64,000 bases of DNA from Betaproteobacteria bacterium (GCA_016234705.1 JACRAS010000107.1:62001-126000); one strand, 5' to 3'; shown: positions 51,477 through 60,231, counted from the stretch's first letter. Notes: generated by a model not told the origin, from the letters alone. Numbers and translations: made by a program.

Positions 51477-51686
51477 CTAAGGTGCGTCGGACTCGGATCC
51501 GGCGGACCTCGCGTCCGGATCCTCGTCGTTGCCTTTGACCGCTACGCGATATTCTTCGTTCGCCCAGGCACCGAGGTCGATCATCTTGCAGCGCTCGGAG
51601 CAAAACGGGCGGAAAGGCGATTCCGGCCCCCAGCGCACCAGCTTGGCGCAGCGCGGGCAGCTGACGGTGGGGCTATTCTGGGTCAC
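51477..51686 (-). CDS. yacG: DNA gyrase inhibitor YacG
   Basis: The 69-residue zinc-ribbon protein has four cysteine ligands in CPRC (about 10-13) and [17 protein letters not shown] (about 29-45), the signature of YacG. In E. coli it binds GyrB and blocks DNA binding by gyrase. The acidic tail (DEDPDARS) is typical. The start is a GTG. In relatives yacG usually adjoins zapD; here about 3.5 kb of accessory DNA separates them. Confidence 0.93.
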   Translation of the reverse strand: MTQNSPTVSCPRCAKLVRWGPESPFRPFCSERCKMIDLGAWANEEYRVAVKGNDEDPDARSAGSESDAP

Positions 51687-51896
51687 AGATTGCTCGCTCT
51701 GACAGTGCAGGTCTCAATCGCACTTGGCACGGCCGAATTTTATGTCAATACTGTATGAAGGAAAATAATGGAGTGTGCTAATCAGTACCGCCAGCGCAAT
51801 TTCAAAGCACGCCTTGTCGATTGAAACCCTGCTCGGCGACAGGAAGGTGTTGCAGGTCAAGCAGCGTATCGCATTGGATTGGGTCTTGGCCATTCG

Positions 51897-52234
51897 TCAG
51901 GGCTCGACGACCAGGAGAGCGCTCTCAGGGTCATTGAAGAAGTCCTGAATACGATTGCGACGAGCAAGAATGAGCGCCTCGATATCGCGCGTGGGCGCGT
52001 TGCCGATGTGTAGCCAGACAACCTTGGGCGGGGCGCCATGGAGGAAGCTCAACTGGCGGAAATCGTTGTCCTTGGAAACGAGCATGAAACCGTGCTCGCC
52101 TGCGTATTTCCAGAGGTCGGTGTCGGTCCGACCGTGCAGCCCCCGACATCGTCCACATGCCGGCTATCCGGGAACGCCGCCGCCAGTCTTTTTGGAAGGC
52201 GCGGGCTCAGGTTCTCGTCGAATAGCAGACGCAC
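51897..52234 (-). pseudogene. Frameshifted DUF5615 (PIN-like) toxin
   Basis: Two overlapping frames together make one complete DUF5615 protein of about 112 residues. The first part (MRLLFDENLSPRLPKRLAAAF, then SRHVDDVG, 52150-52234) and the second part (TDTDLWKYAGEHGFMLVSKD and onward to VVEP) join at a run of five C (52140-52144, G on the coding strand). Loss of one base or gain of two would explain the shift. Acidic residues of the PIN-like site (FDEN, KDND) survive on both sides. The start is a GTG seven bases after the antitoxin gene. A sequencing error in the homopolymer cannot be excluded. Confidence 0.82.
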
Positions 52235-52240
52235 GGCGAT

Positions 52241-52456
52241 TCATGCCGCCAGGCGACGTTCACGCTGAGCGGCAAAAGCGAGAGTTGCCTTGATGTGCTC
52301 TGGGCGCAGCACCGGAAAATCGTCGAGGATTTCCTGTTCAGTCATTCCGCCGGCGAGGTATTCCAGAATGTCATAGACCGTGATACGTGTGCCGACGATA
52401 CAGGGTTTTCCGCTGCGGATGTCGGGTGTGACAACAATCAATTTCTCGAAGTCCAT
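52241..52456 (-). CDS. DUF433 antitoxin
   Basis: The 71-residue protein matches the DUF433 family throughout: TPDIRSGKPCIVGTRITVYDILEYL and EQEILDDFPVLRPEHIKATLAFA, a winged helix-turn-helix fold. DUF433 proteins are the usual partner of DUF5615 toxins in type II toxin-antitoxin pairs, and here the partner follows seven bases downstream. GGGAG lies before the ATG. The antitoxin is intact although the toxin frame is broken. Confidence 0.88.
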   Translation of the reverse strand: MDFEKLIVVTPDIRSGKPCIVGTRITVYDILEYLAGGMTEQEILDDFPVLRPEHIKATLAFAAQRERRLAA

Positions 52457-52735
52457 TGTGTTCTCCCGCCTGAATCAGTTGAACGCGAATGTGTCAACCC
52501 TTTTGATATTATAGACGCCCATGGCGGAGTTTTTCGAACTGATCTGGAACAAATTGATTCGGACGCCTTGGGGCCCAGAACAGGCGCGGGAAATCGTCTC
52601 CGACGCTATCGTGTGCTACACACCGGCCATCAATTCGATCCGTATGAAAGCCATAGTGCTCACATTTGCGTCCCACCCCCGACATTCGTCAATCGGCCTG
52701 AGAGCCAGTATTGGCGCGCTTCCATGGCAATCAAC
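52457..52735. other. Intergenic region upstream of the DUF433 gene
   Basis: Contains the promoter area of the minus-strand toxin-antitoxin pair: a TATAAT on the minus strand near 52508-52513 and a TTGACA near 52492-52497 are the best elements, but their spacing does not form one clean promoter. A 72-codon plus-strand frame at 52521-52739 shows no family similarity and is not called. Confidence 0.4.
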
Positions 52736-54697
52736 CTAGAGGTGCACAAAATCTTGGCTGTTGAGATTCGTAGCCAGTAGGTTATTAAGAATGGCGAGAT
52801 ATTCGCCTGAGCTAGTGCTGACAATCGTATCGGCAGCGTGGGTGCCGTTACCTTGCTGAATATTCAGGCTTGCGTAGGCCAATGAGCCTGCCAGACCAAG
52901 CCGGTCTGTTCCGTCCTGAAAGTCGGTAATTACGTCCGCCAATTGCAGGGTAGCGCCCCCGTCGCCGGCTCGAAGCACAAAAATGTCCTGTCCTGCCCCT
53001 CCGGAGAACGTATCGTGTCCCGCGCCCCCGTCGAGCAGATCCTTGCCTGTTGTGCCGATCAGAATATCGTCGCCGGCGCCGCCATGCTGCATGCTGCTTA
53101 GGGAGGCCTGTCGCCCCTCGCGGTAGCCATCCTGAATGTAGTGTCGCGCCCCGGCCGCGGCGTCGAGGCCAAACGCCGCGAGAAGATCGAGGTTTGCCGC
53201 GACGTAGGACTGTCCATCGAAGGTGGCGGTACGGCCCTCGGCAAAGCCGTTATTGATGAAGTGCGCTTCGGCGGCAGTGGTGTTGGTGCCGAAGGCGTTG
53301 ATGAGGTCACCGTAGCTGGCGGTGTACTTGAGTGCATCGAAGGTGGCAATACGGCCCTCGGCATAGCCGTTGCCGATGTAGTGCGTTTCGGCGGCAGTGG
53401 TGTTGGTGCCGAAGGCATTGATGAGGTCACCGTAGCTGGCGGTATACTTGAGTGCATCGAAGGAGGCGGTGCGTCCTTCATGCAATCCACTCTGGATATA
53501 ATGTGCAATGCCGGCCTCGGCGTTGATCCCGAATGCTGCGATCAGGTCGGGGTATGAGGCGATGTATTTCAGTCCATCGAAAGTGGCGGTGCGTCCCTCA
53601 TGCAATCCGTTCTGGACATAGTGCGCGATTCCGGCCGCGGCGTTGGTACCGAAAGCCGCGATCAGGTCGGGATACGAGGCGATGTATTTCAGACCGAAGG
53701 CTGGCGTGAGCGTCTGCGCCTGCGTCACCGTCCCTGTAGCTCCGCTTGTTACACTCTCGGCCGTACCATGCCCGTCGGTGTAGCTGGCGGTGACGGTGAT
53801 CGCCTTGCCGACCTGGGCTTCGGTTAGGACGAAGGTGCTGCCCGTCGCACCGCTGATGGCGCTGCCGCCGGCCTTCCACTGGTAGCTGATGTTGCCCAGG
53901 CCGTCGGCATCGGCCAGGGTGTTGGCTGCGGTAAGGGTCTGGTCTTGTGCGGTCGTGCCCGCGACCGTCACCGCCCCCGTGGGCGCATCGTTCACGTTCG
54001 TCACCGCCCCCGTAGCAACGCTTGTTACGCTCTCGGCCGTACCACGCCCGTCGGTATAGCTGGCGGTGACGGTGATGGCCGTGCCAACTTGGGCTTCGGT
54101 AAGGACGAAGGTGCTGCCCTTCGCGCCGCTGATGTTGCTGCCGCCGGCTTTCCACTGGTAGCTGATGGTACCCAGGCCGTCAGCATCGCCAAGGGTATTC
54201 GATGCCGTGACGGTTTGACCTTGGGTTGTCATGCCGGAAATAATCACGCTGCCAGTTGGGGCGTTGTTGGTGTTGGTGACGGTGCCCACCAATCCCAAAA
54301 AATTTGTCGGCGAGTTGATTCCTGTCGTGTTATTGGAGTTCAGAGAGCGGGAGCCATCAGTCGGCAGTGATGCGTAGGTGACACTGCTCACGCCAGCAAA
54401 GTTGACGGTTCCACCGTTGGTGAACAGGAATTGGGCCGGAACGATAAAATCTGGAGCAACAAGTCCCAGATTGGCGAATCCCTGCGTGGCCACCAAGACC
54501 GACCGGTTGGCGGTCGCCGCGCTGCCCAAGTCGTTCGGAAATGTGTAGGTGTGTGTGGTACTGCCCTGGGTGGCCGAAATTGTTTGCCCCTGCCAGAAGG
54601 ACTCGCCATTGACGTTACCCACCACCAGTTCGATGAACTGTATCGAACCGTCGGCGTTGGAGTACAACTCGTTAAGTCGGTAGATATGGAAGCTCAC
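52736..54697 (-). CDS. Repeat-rich secreted RTX protein
   Basis: The 653-residue protein lacks an N-terminal signal peptide and carries C-terminal calcium-binding RTX nonapeptides (GGAGDDILIG, LDGGAGHDTFSGGAGQDIF, about 539-573), which indicates type I secretion. Domain order: an N-terminal beta-rich, lamin-tail-like region (1-140); two ~92-residue Ig-like repeats (about 146-327) each with SYQWKAGG and VGTAITVTASYTDG; five 40-residue repeats (336-535) with the pattern Y-AsY-DLI-AFG then HYI-nG-EGR; the RTX block; and a C-terminal cap ending DFVHL. A surface or matrix adhesin role is likely. No type I secretion genes are nearby. Confidence 0.85.
   Translation of the reverse strand: MSFHIYRLNELYSNADGSIQFIELVVGNVNGESFWQGQTISATQGSTTHTYTFPNDLGSAATANRSVLVATQGFANLGLVAPDFIVPAQFLFTNGGTVNFAGVSSVTYASLPTDGSRSLNSNNTTGINSPTNFLGLVGTVTNTNNAPTGSVIISGMTTQGQTVTASNTLGDADGLGTISYQWKAGGSNISGAKGSTFVLTEAQVGTAITVTASYTDGRGTAESVTSVATGAVTNVNDAPTGAVTVAGTTAQDQTLTAANTLADADGLGNISYQWKAGGSAISGATGSTFVLTEAQVGKAITVTASYTDGHGTAESVTSGATGTVTQAQTLTPAFGLKYIASYPDLIAAFGTNAAAGIAHYVQNGLHEGRTATFDGLKYIASYPDLIAAFGINAEAGIAHYIQSGLHEGRTASFDALKYTASYGDLINAFGTNTTAAETHYIGNGYAEGRIATFDALKYTASYGDLINAFGTNTTAAEAHFINNGFAEGRTATFDGQSYVAANLDLLAAFGLDAAAGARHYIQDGYREGRQASLSSMQHGGAGDDILIGTTGKDLLDGGAGHDTFSGGAGQDIFVLRAGDGGATLQLADVITDFQDGTDRLGLAGSLAYASLNIQQGNGTHAADTIVSTSSGEYLAILNNLLATNLNSQDFVHL
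53093..53692 (-). repeat. Five 120-bp tandem repeats in the RTX gene
   Basis: Five units of exactly 40 codons encode the pattern LKYxASYxDLIxAFG, then HYIxxGxxEGRxATFD. Units 3 and 4 are almost identical at the DNA level, indicating a recent duplication; unit 5 is the most divergent. Confidence 0.92.
53717..54262 (-). repeat. Two ~276-bp tandem repeats (Ig-like) in the RTX gene
   Basis: Two copies of a 92-codon unit share NAPTG/DAPTG starts, SYQWKAGGS, GSTFVLTEAQVG and ITVTASYTDG. They encode Ig-like beta-sandwich spacers. Confidence 0.88.
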
Positions 54698-54740
54698 AGG
54701 TTTTCCCCGGATTAAGTTTTGCAGATCACAACAGCCACGA

Positions 54741-54854
54741 TCACGCCGGAATCATCCGGCCGTTATTCACATCACCGACGAGGATGCCGGTGATCCCCTT
54801 GCGCTTAAACGGAAACGGCGGAGTAAGGTTTGGATCCGCCCCGTACTGACGCAT
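54741..54854 (-). CDS. Possible small ORF upstream of the RTX gene
   Basis: A 37-codon frame (MRQYGADPNLTPPFPFKRKG, then ITGILVGDVNNGRMIPA) looks protein-like in composition but has no good ribosome site and matches nothing I know. It may be the end of a lost gene. Confidence 0.22.
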   Translation of the reverse strand: MRQYGADPNLTPPFPFKRKGITGILVGDVNNGRMIPA

Positions 54855-55085
54855 GGAGCAAACACTCAAGTTCTATCGCTTATTCCAAAGCAATCCTAAC
54901 GCGGGCGGAAATCGATGTGCATTATTGGACGGCTGTTTTTTTAGTACCTTTTCTTGCACTCGCCCGTTCGCCCCAGATGAACCACGCCTCGCCAGTCTCC
55001 CCGCGTTCTTCGAGGAAGCGCCAAGCCCCTGCCAATGGGTCAGGGTGGGTCCAAATGGCGTGAATATGGCGTCTTAGTGCTATGC

Positions 55086-55113
55086 GAAAACAAAAACCTG
55101 CAATAAATGCGGG
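55086..55113 (-). terminator. Terminator of the pilD-coaE-zapD operon
   Basis: On the minus strand a stem CCCGCA/TGCAGG (one mismatch, loop TTTAT) is followed by TTTTTGTTTT, 46 bases after the zapD stop. Everything between here and yacG is accessory DNA. Confidence 0.6.
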
Positions 55114-55158
55114 TCTTGGAGGGAAGGTCCGGATGCTGCCGGAGGTTAGAAGACGCCG

Positions 55159-55914
55159 CTATAGGTTGCACAGCGTAAGTTCGAATTCCACGTTCGAACT
55201 GCTGGTGTGCGGGCGCGCATCGTCGCCGAAGATCGCAAAGCGGATGTTGAGCGCGTATTTGTTGGCGCTGATCTCCGGGATGAATTCCGAATCCTGCGGC
55301 AGGCGTATGCCCACCATCTGCACCACGCGGCCGCCGAGCATCTGCTGAAACAGGCCTTGCTGGGCGACGATCTTGGACGGCTTGCCGCTCTCGCGCAGCA
55401 GCCGCAGCACGATGGCCGAGGCGTCGCGCACCGGGTACAGCGGGTTGATCCAGCCGTGCAGGTCGAACGCGCGCGAGCCCGAATCGCGATGCAGCCAGTA
55501 GTGATACGAGGGCAGGTCGAATTCGCAGACGCCGCCCGGAATGCCGGTGCGTTGCTTGATCGACATCAGCCACTCGTTCTCGCGCAGATACTGGCCGATC
55601 TTGCCGGTCATGTTGAACAGCGACGAACTCGCCTGCTCAATCTCGGCGATTACCTGATTCAACACTTCTTCGGAGATTTCCGGGTTGTTGCGGAACGACA
55701 GCAACACCTGCTTCTGCCGCTCCAGTTCCTGCAGCAAGTCGGACTTCAGGTCGGCGCGGCTTGCGACCTCGAGAATCTCGAACAGGGTGAGCAGCGCGGC
55801 GTGGTGATCGAGCGCATCCTGGCGGGCGAGAAAATAACGCGCGCGGTCGAACAGATCCTCCAGGCGCAACAGCGTGCGGATGCGCTCGTTGAAGGGATAC
55901 TCGTAAGTGATCAC
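55159..55914 (-). CDS. zapD: Cell division protein ZapD
   Basis: The 251-residue cytoplasmic protein crosslinks FtsZ filaments. Family features are YEYPFNERIRTLLRLEDLFDR at the start, a helical domain, then a beta-rich domain with FDLPSYHYWLHRDS and FQQMLGGRVVQMVGIRLP. It follows coaE after a gap of about 70 bases and is the last gene of the minus-strand pil/coaE unit. In this window the dcw cluster and this FtsZ partner are only 11 kb apart. Confidence 0.95.
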   Translation of the reverse strand: MITYEYPFNERIRTLLRLEDLFDRARYFLARQDALDHHAALLTLFEILEVASRADLKSDLLQELERQKQVLLSFRNNPEISEEVLNQVIAEIEQASSSLFNMTGKIGQYLRENEWLMSIKQRTGIPGGVCEFDLPSYHYWLHRDSGSRAFDLHGWINPLYPVRDASAIVLRLLRESGKPSKIVAQQGLFQQMLGGRVVQMVGIRLPQDSEFIPEISANKYALNIRFAIFGDDARPHTSSSNVEFELTLCNL

Positions 55915-55984
55915 TATCGCGCCAGTAGCCCAGGGTGAAGGTCGATTTTGAGGATTTTGACCGATTCGTCAGTAATTTACAACT

Positions 55985-56593
55985 TCATCCGCCTGCCGCG
56001 GCGAGCTGCAGATAGCGCGCGTGCAGCGCTTCGACTTGACGGCGCAGCTGCGCCAGGTCCTGACTGTTGTCGACCACATCGTCGGCTGCCGCGAGGCGCG
56101 CTTCGCGCGTGACCTGGTTCGCCATGATGGCGCGCACTTGCCCGGCGGCAAGCCCGCTGCGGGCCATGAAGCGCTCGACTTGCAGCTCTTCCGGGCAGTC
56201 CACGACCAGGACGCGCTGGCAGCGCCTGCGGTAATCGCCGGACTCGACCAGCAGCGGCACCATCAGGATGACATACGGGCTGCGCGCGGCCCGGACGAGC
56301 TCGCTCGTTCGCGCGCGAATCAGGGGATGCAGAATCGATTCGAGCAGGCGCTTTTTCGACGCGTCGGCGAATACCAGTTCGCGCATGCGCGCGCGCTCGA
56401 GCGCTCCCTCGGGCGTGAGGTAGGCCGCGCCGAAGGCAGCCCGGATCGGTTCGATCGCGGCCCCGCCCGGGCCGGTGAGCGCATGCGCGACGGCGTCGGT
56501 GTCGATTACCGTTGTGCCGAGCTCCTCGAACACCTGCGCCGCGGCGCTCTTGCCGCTGCCGATTCCACCGGTGACACCAACCGTAAATGGCAT
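55985..56593 (-). CDS. coaE: Dephospho-CoA kinase
   Basis: The 202-residue kinase phosphorylates dephospho-CoA in the last step of CoA synthesis. The P-loop is TVGVTGGIGSGKSAAAQVF (residues 4-22), with IDTDAVAHAL and a downstream VPLLVESGDYRRRC lid region. The ATG overlaps the pilD stop (TAATG). A much longer frame upstream is only pilD in another phase. Confidence 0.95.
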   Translation of the reverse strand: MPFTVGVTGGIGSGKSAAAQVFEELGTTVIDTDAVAHALTGPGGAAIEPIRAAFGAAYLTPEGALERARMRELVFADASKKRLLESILHPLIRARTSELVRAARSPYVILMVPLLVESGDYRRRCQRVLVVDCPEELQVERFMARSGLAAGQVRAIMANQVTREARLAAADDVVDNSQDLAQLRRQVEALHARYLQLAAAGG

Positions 56594-57453
56594 TAGTAGA
56601 ATAAACCCAGATAATGTTGATTGAGGCGCTGGCCCCAGAAAAGGGCGATGACGCCGGCCGCGGCGAGGTAAGGGCCAAACGGAATGGGAACGTTGCGTCC
56701 GTGCTTGGCGAGCAGCATGAGCGAGATGCCGAACACGGCGCCGACAAGAGACGAGGCAAGCACCACCAGCGGCAACATCTGCCAGCCGAGCCAGGCGCCG
56801 ACTGCGGCAAGCAGCTTGAAATCGCCAAACCCCATGCCCTCCTTGCCGGTGGTGATCCTGAACCCCCAATACACGCTCCACAGCGAGAGATAACCGGCGG
56901 CCACGCCGATCACCGCCGAGCCGAGGTCGACGAAAGTGCCGCCGAGGTTGAGCAACAGCCCGGCCCACAGGAGCGGCTGCGTGATCGAGTCGGGCAGCAA
57001 CTGGGTGTCGAAATCGATGAACGACAGCGCGATCATGCACCACAGGAACAGCATCGCCGCGAATGCGGCGAGGCTGAAGCCGAAGTGCCACGCCGCGTAG
57101 GCGCTCGCCACTCCGCTCAAGGCTTCGATGAGCGGATAGCGCGGGCTGATGCGCGCGCCGCAGGCCGAACACTTGCCGCGCAGCGCGAGGTAGCTTGCTA
57201 TCGGGATGTTCTCGAGCGCCGAGATCGGGTGAGCGCAGGCGGGACAGCGCGAGCGCGGCTGCGCCAGATTGAATGTGTCCTGCTTGGGTGGTTCCTCGCC
57301 GCGCAGCTCGGCGCATTGGACCTCCCAGTCGCGCTCCATGATCTTTGGCAGGCGATAGATGAGCACGTTCAGGAACGATCCGACGCACAGCCCAAAAGCG
57401 AGGCAGATCCAGGGAAAAATGGCCGGATGGGTCAGCGACCCGAGGGACGTCAT
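56593..57453 (-). CDS. pilD: Prepilin peptidase/N-methyltransferase PilD
   Basis: The 286-residue membrane aspartic peptidase cleaves and N-methylates type IV prepilins and type II pseudopilins. The N-terminal GSFLNVLIYRLP loop is followed by a four-cysteine zinc site in CPACAHPIS and CSACGARIS. The two catalytic aspartates are in FIDFDTQLLPD and GMGFGDFKLLAAVGAWLG (GxGD motif). About eight membrane helices are predicted. It lies between pilC and coaE. Confidence 0.96.
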   Translation of the reverse strand: MTSLGSLTHPAIFPWICLAFGLCVGSFLNVLIYRLPKIMERDWEVQCAELRGEEPPKQDTFNLAQPRSRCPACAHPISALENIPIASYLALRGKCSACGARISPRYPLIEALSGVASAYAAWHFGFSLAAFAAMLFLWCMIALSFIDFDTQLLPDSITQPLLWAGLLLNLGGTFVDLGSAVIGVAAGYLSLWSVYWGFRITTGKEGMGFGDFKLLAAVGAWLGWQMLPLVVLASSLVGAVFGISLMLLAKHGRNVPIPFGPYLAAAGVIALFWGQRLNQHYLGLFY

Positions 57454-57540
57454 ATGCGGGGAGGAGGAAGAAGGGAGGGGAGAGGAGGTATGCGGGTCAG
57501 GCGCTTTGCCCCCTCTATCCTCACCCTTTCCCTTCCCGGT

Positions 57541-58770
57541 CTAGACCGCTTGGCCGAGCTTGAAGATCGGCAAGTACATCGCTATGACCATGCCGCCGAT
57601 CAGCGTACCAAGGACCACCATGATCACCGGCTCCATCAGGCTGGAGAGCGCATCCACGGCGTCGTCCACCTCGGCCTCGAAAAAGTCGGCGACTTTGGAC
57701 AGCATGCCGTCGAGCGCGCCCGACTCCTCGCCGATCTGCACCATCTGGATCACCATGCTGGGGAACACGCCCACGTCGGTCATGGCCACGGTCAGGCTGG
57801 AGCCGGTGCTGACCGCTTGCTGGATTTGCTTGGTCGCCACCAGGTAGACGTAATTGCCCGCGGCACCACCTACCGAATCGAGCGCCTCCACCAGCGGCAC
57901 GCCGGCTGCAAACATGGTCGAGAGCGTGCGCGTCCAGCGCGCGATGGTCGATATGCGTATCAGATGGCCGAATACCGGCGCCTTGAGCAGCAGCTTGTCC
58001 ATGAAGATCTGCACCGCGAGCGAGCGCTTCCACGAGTACATGAAGCCGTAGACCCCGCCGAAGATCGCCGGGAAGATGATGTACCAGAATCTGACGAAGT
58101 TGTCCGATATTGCCATTACCACCAGAGTCGGCGTGGGCAGGTCGGCGCCGAAGCTCGTAAACACCTGCTTGAACGCGGGGATCACGAAAATCATGATCAC
58201 GGCCGTGATGATGAAGGCCACTCCGATAATTGCGATGGGGTAGAACAGCGCAGCCTTGATTTTGGACTTGATCGCCTGCGTCTTCTCCTTGTAGCTCGCC
58301 AGGCGGTCGAGCAGGGATTCCAGAATACCGGCCTGCTCGCCCGCGCCCACCAGGTTGCAGAACAAGGCGTCGAAATACAGGGGATATTTGCGGAACGCCT
58401 GGGTCAGGCTGGAGCCCGTCTCGACGTCGGTCTTGATCGACATCAGCAGCCGCGCGACCGCCGGGTTGCTGTGGCCCCTGCCGACGATGTCGAAAGACTG
58501 CAGCAGCGGCACGCCGGCTTTCATCATGGTGGCGAGCTGGCGGGTGAACAAAGTGACATCTTTTTCCGAGACGTTGCCACCGCCTCCGGCCTTTTGCTTC
58601 TTGACCTTGGTGATCTGGATGCCCTGGCGGCGCAGCGTGGCGTTGACCACGGCCTCGCCCTGGGCGCGCATCTCGCCCTTGACGACCTTTCCCGACTTGT
58701 CCTTCCCCTCATATACAAAGGTGAAGTCCTTGACTTTGTCTTTTCCCGCTGCGGCTGTAGCTGTGGCCAT
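57541..58770 (-). CDS. pilC: Type IV pilus inner-membrane platform protein PilC
   Basis: The 409-residue protein has two GspF/T2SF domains, each followed by membrane helices: LFTRQLATMMKAGVPLLQSF near residue 70 and WTRTLSTMFAAGVPLVEAL near 275. The last helix ends PIFKLGQAV. PilC connects the pilus to its assembly ATPases. The usual upstream partner pilB is not in the 165-base gap before the CNNM gene, so the extension ATPase must be encoded elsewhere. A 734-codon frame on the opposite strand is a shadow. Confidence 0.96.
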   Translation of the reverse strand: MATATAAAGKDKVKDFTFVYEGKDKSGKVVKGEMRAQGEAVVNATLRRQGIQITKVKKQKAGGGGNVSEKDVTLFTRQLATMMKAGVPLLQSFDIVGRGHSNPAVARLLMSIKTDVETGSSLTQAFRKYPLYFDALFCNLVGAGEQAGILESLLDRLASYKEKTQAIKSKIKAALFYPIAIIGVAFIITAVIMIFVIPAFKQVFTSFGADLPTPTLVVMAISDNFVRFWYIIFPAIFGGVYGFMYSWKRSLAVQIFMDKLLLKAPVFGHLIRISTIARWTRTLSTMFAAGVPLVEALDSVGGAAGNYVYLVATKQIQQAVSTGSSLTVAMTDVGVFPSMVIQMVQIGEESGALDGMLSKVADFFEAEVDDAVDALSSLMEPVIMVVLGTLIGGMVIAMYLPIFKLGQAV

Positions 58771-58935
58771 ATTGTCTCCCGACGCGTGCCGCTTATTGTA
58801 TTACCGATTGATTCATGATGCACTGCCCAAGGTTTTTAGTAAAGCCTGAGAATGCTCGTCTAATCTATTGAAGATAATAACGTTTCAAATAACTCCGCGC
58901 AAGCATTCACGCACCTCGTTGGCCCGGTGGCCAGT

Positions 58936-60231
58936 TCAGGATTTTCCCGGCGTGGGGAGCACCTGCGCCTTGGGCTTGAACAGGCGCACGGTCTTCACCA
59001 CGCGGTCCTGGGTCTGCACGATTTCCATAGGCACGCCGGCGATCTTCAGGCTGACGCCGGCTTCCGGAATATCCTGGAAATGTTCGATGATCAGGCCGTT
59101 CAGGGTCTTGGGGCCATCCAGCGGCAGCGCCAGGCCCAGCTTGCGATTAAGCTCGCGCAGGGGGCTCGCGCCTTGCACCAGCGCGCTGTCGTTCTTGTCC
59201 CAGGCGCGAATGCTGGCGACCGAAGGGGAATTGGTGGTGAACTCGCCGATGATTTCCTCGATGATGTCCTCCAGCGTCATCAAACCCTGCAGTTCGCCAT
59301 ACTCGTCCACCACCAGGGCGAAGCGCTGGCGGTTTTCCTGAAAGTATTGCAGCTGCGCAAACAGCGGCGTGCTCGCCGGAATGAAGTAGGGCTCGGTGAG
59401 CAGTTCGGCAAGCTTGTCGCGTTCGAGATCGCCTTCGCGCATCAGCGCGAGCACCTTCCGGAGGTGCAAAATGCCGGCGATGTTGCCGAGCTCGTTGCGG
59501 TAGACCAAGAGCCGCGTGTGATAGCTGGTGGCGAGCTGTTCGACGATGCGCTCGAGCGGCGCCTCCAGATCGATGGCTTCGATCTGCGCGCGCGGAGTCA
59601 TCACGTCCTCCACCGTGATGCGCTCCAGATCGAACAGGTTGACCAGGATGCTGCGGTGCTTCTTCGGGATGTAGTGGCCCGCCTCCAGTACCAGCGAGCG
59701 CAGTTCCTCGCTGGAGAGGCGCTGCGGTTCGCCGCCTGAGGGAGGCTTGATGCGCAGCAAGGTAAGCAGAGCGGAAACGAACAGATTGACGAACCACACC
59801 ACCGGACTCAGCAGTTGCAATAGAGGCACCAGTACATAGGCGGCGACAGGCGCGATGCGCTCGGCGTAGGCGGCGCCGATCACCTTGGGGGTGATCTCGG
59901 AGAACACCAGAATCAGGAAGGTGACCGCGAGGGTGCCCAGACCGAGCGCGATCTTGTCCTCGCCAAAGAACTGGATGGTGATCAGGCCGACCAGCGTCGC
60001 GGCCGCGGCATTGACCAGGTTGTTGCCGAGCAGGATCACGCCCAGCAGCCGGTCAGTGCGGGCGAGCAGCACATGCGCCAGCTTCGCGCCGCGATGGCCG
60101 AGTTTGACCAAATGCTTCAACCGATAGCGGTTGAGCGCCATCATGCTGGTCTCGGCGAGCGAGAAAAACGCGGAGAGGATCAGAAGCACTATCAGCGCGC
60201 CGAACTGCGCCGATAAGGGGATGTCGTCCAT
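58936..60231 (-). CDS. CNNM/CorC-family transporter (YfjD-like)
   Basis: The 431-residue membrane protein has an N-terminal DUF21 domain with about four helices (FFSLAETSMMALNRYRLKHL, LGNNLVNAAAATLVGL), two CBS domains (VEDVMTPRAQIEAIDLEAP and YGELQGLMTLEDIIEEIIGEF), and a C-terminal CorC/HlyC domain (LNGLIIEHFQDIPEAGVSLK). Members export or regulate magnesium and cobalt. It follows the cytochrome-c-assembly-like gene on the same strand. No riboswitch was recognised upstream. Confidence 0.92.
   Translation of the reverse strand: MDDIPLSAQFGALIVLLILSAFFSLAETSMMALNRYRLKHLVKLGHRGAKLAHVLLARTDRLLGVILLGNNLVNAAAATLVGLITIQFFGEDKIALGLGTLAVTFLILVFSEITPKVIGAAYAERIAPVAAYVLVPLLQLLSPVVWFVNLFVSALLTLLRIKPPSGGEPQRLSSEELRSLVLEAGHYIPKKHRSILVNLFDLERITVEDVMTPRAQIEAIDLEAPLERIVEQLATSYHTRLLVYRNELGNIAGILHLRKVLALMREGDLERDKLAELLTEPYFIPASTPLFAQLQYFQENRQRFALVVDEYGELQGLMTLEDIIEEIIGEFTTNSPSVASIRAWDKNDSALVQGASPLRELNRKLGLALPLDGPKTLNGLIIEHFQDIPEAGVSLKIAGVPMEIVQTQDRVVKTVRLFKPKAQVLPTPGKS

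Noticed and set aside
51775-51948. 57-codon plus-strand frame next to yacG.
   Set aside because: It has a possible GTG start but no recognised family, and it overlaps the DUF5615 relic on the other strand.
52521-52739. 72-codon plus-strand frame between the DUF433 gene and the RTX gene end.
   Set aside because: No family similarity or convincing ribosome site, and it overlaps the end of the RTX gene.
53093-53692. Regular 120-bp repeats considered as a CRISPR array.
   Set aside because: The repeats are contiguous, in frame and encode a 40-residue protein module; there are no spacers and no cas genes.
54853-55077. Plus-strand frames of 74-77 codons in the gap before zapD.
   Set aside because: Two frames overlap each other, neither has a ribosome site and neither resembles a protein family.
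56614-58818. 734-codon plus-strand frame opposite pilD and pilC.
   Set aside because: It is a shadow of the high-GC pilD/pilC genes: rich in His, Arg, Asp and Gly with no domain, and both minus-strand genes are certain.
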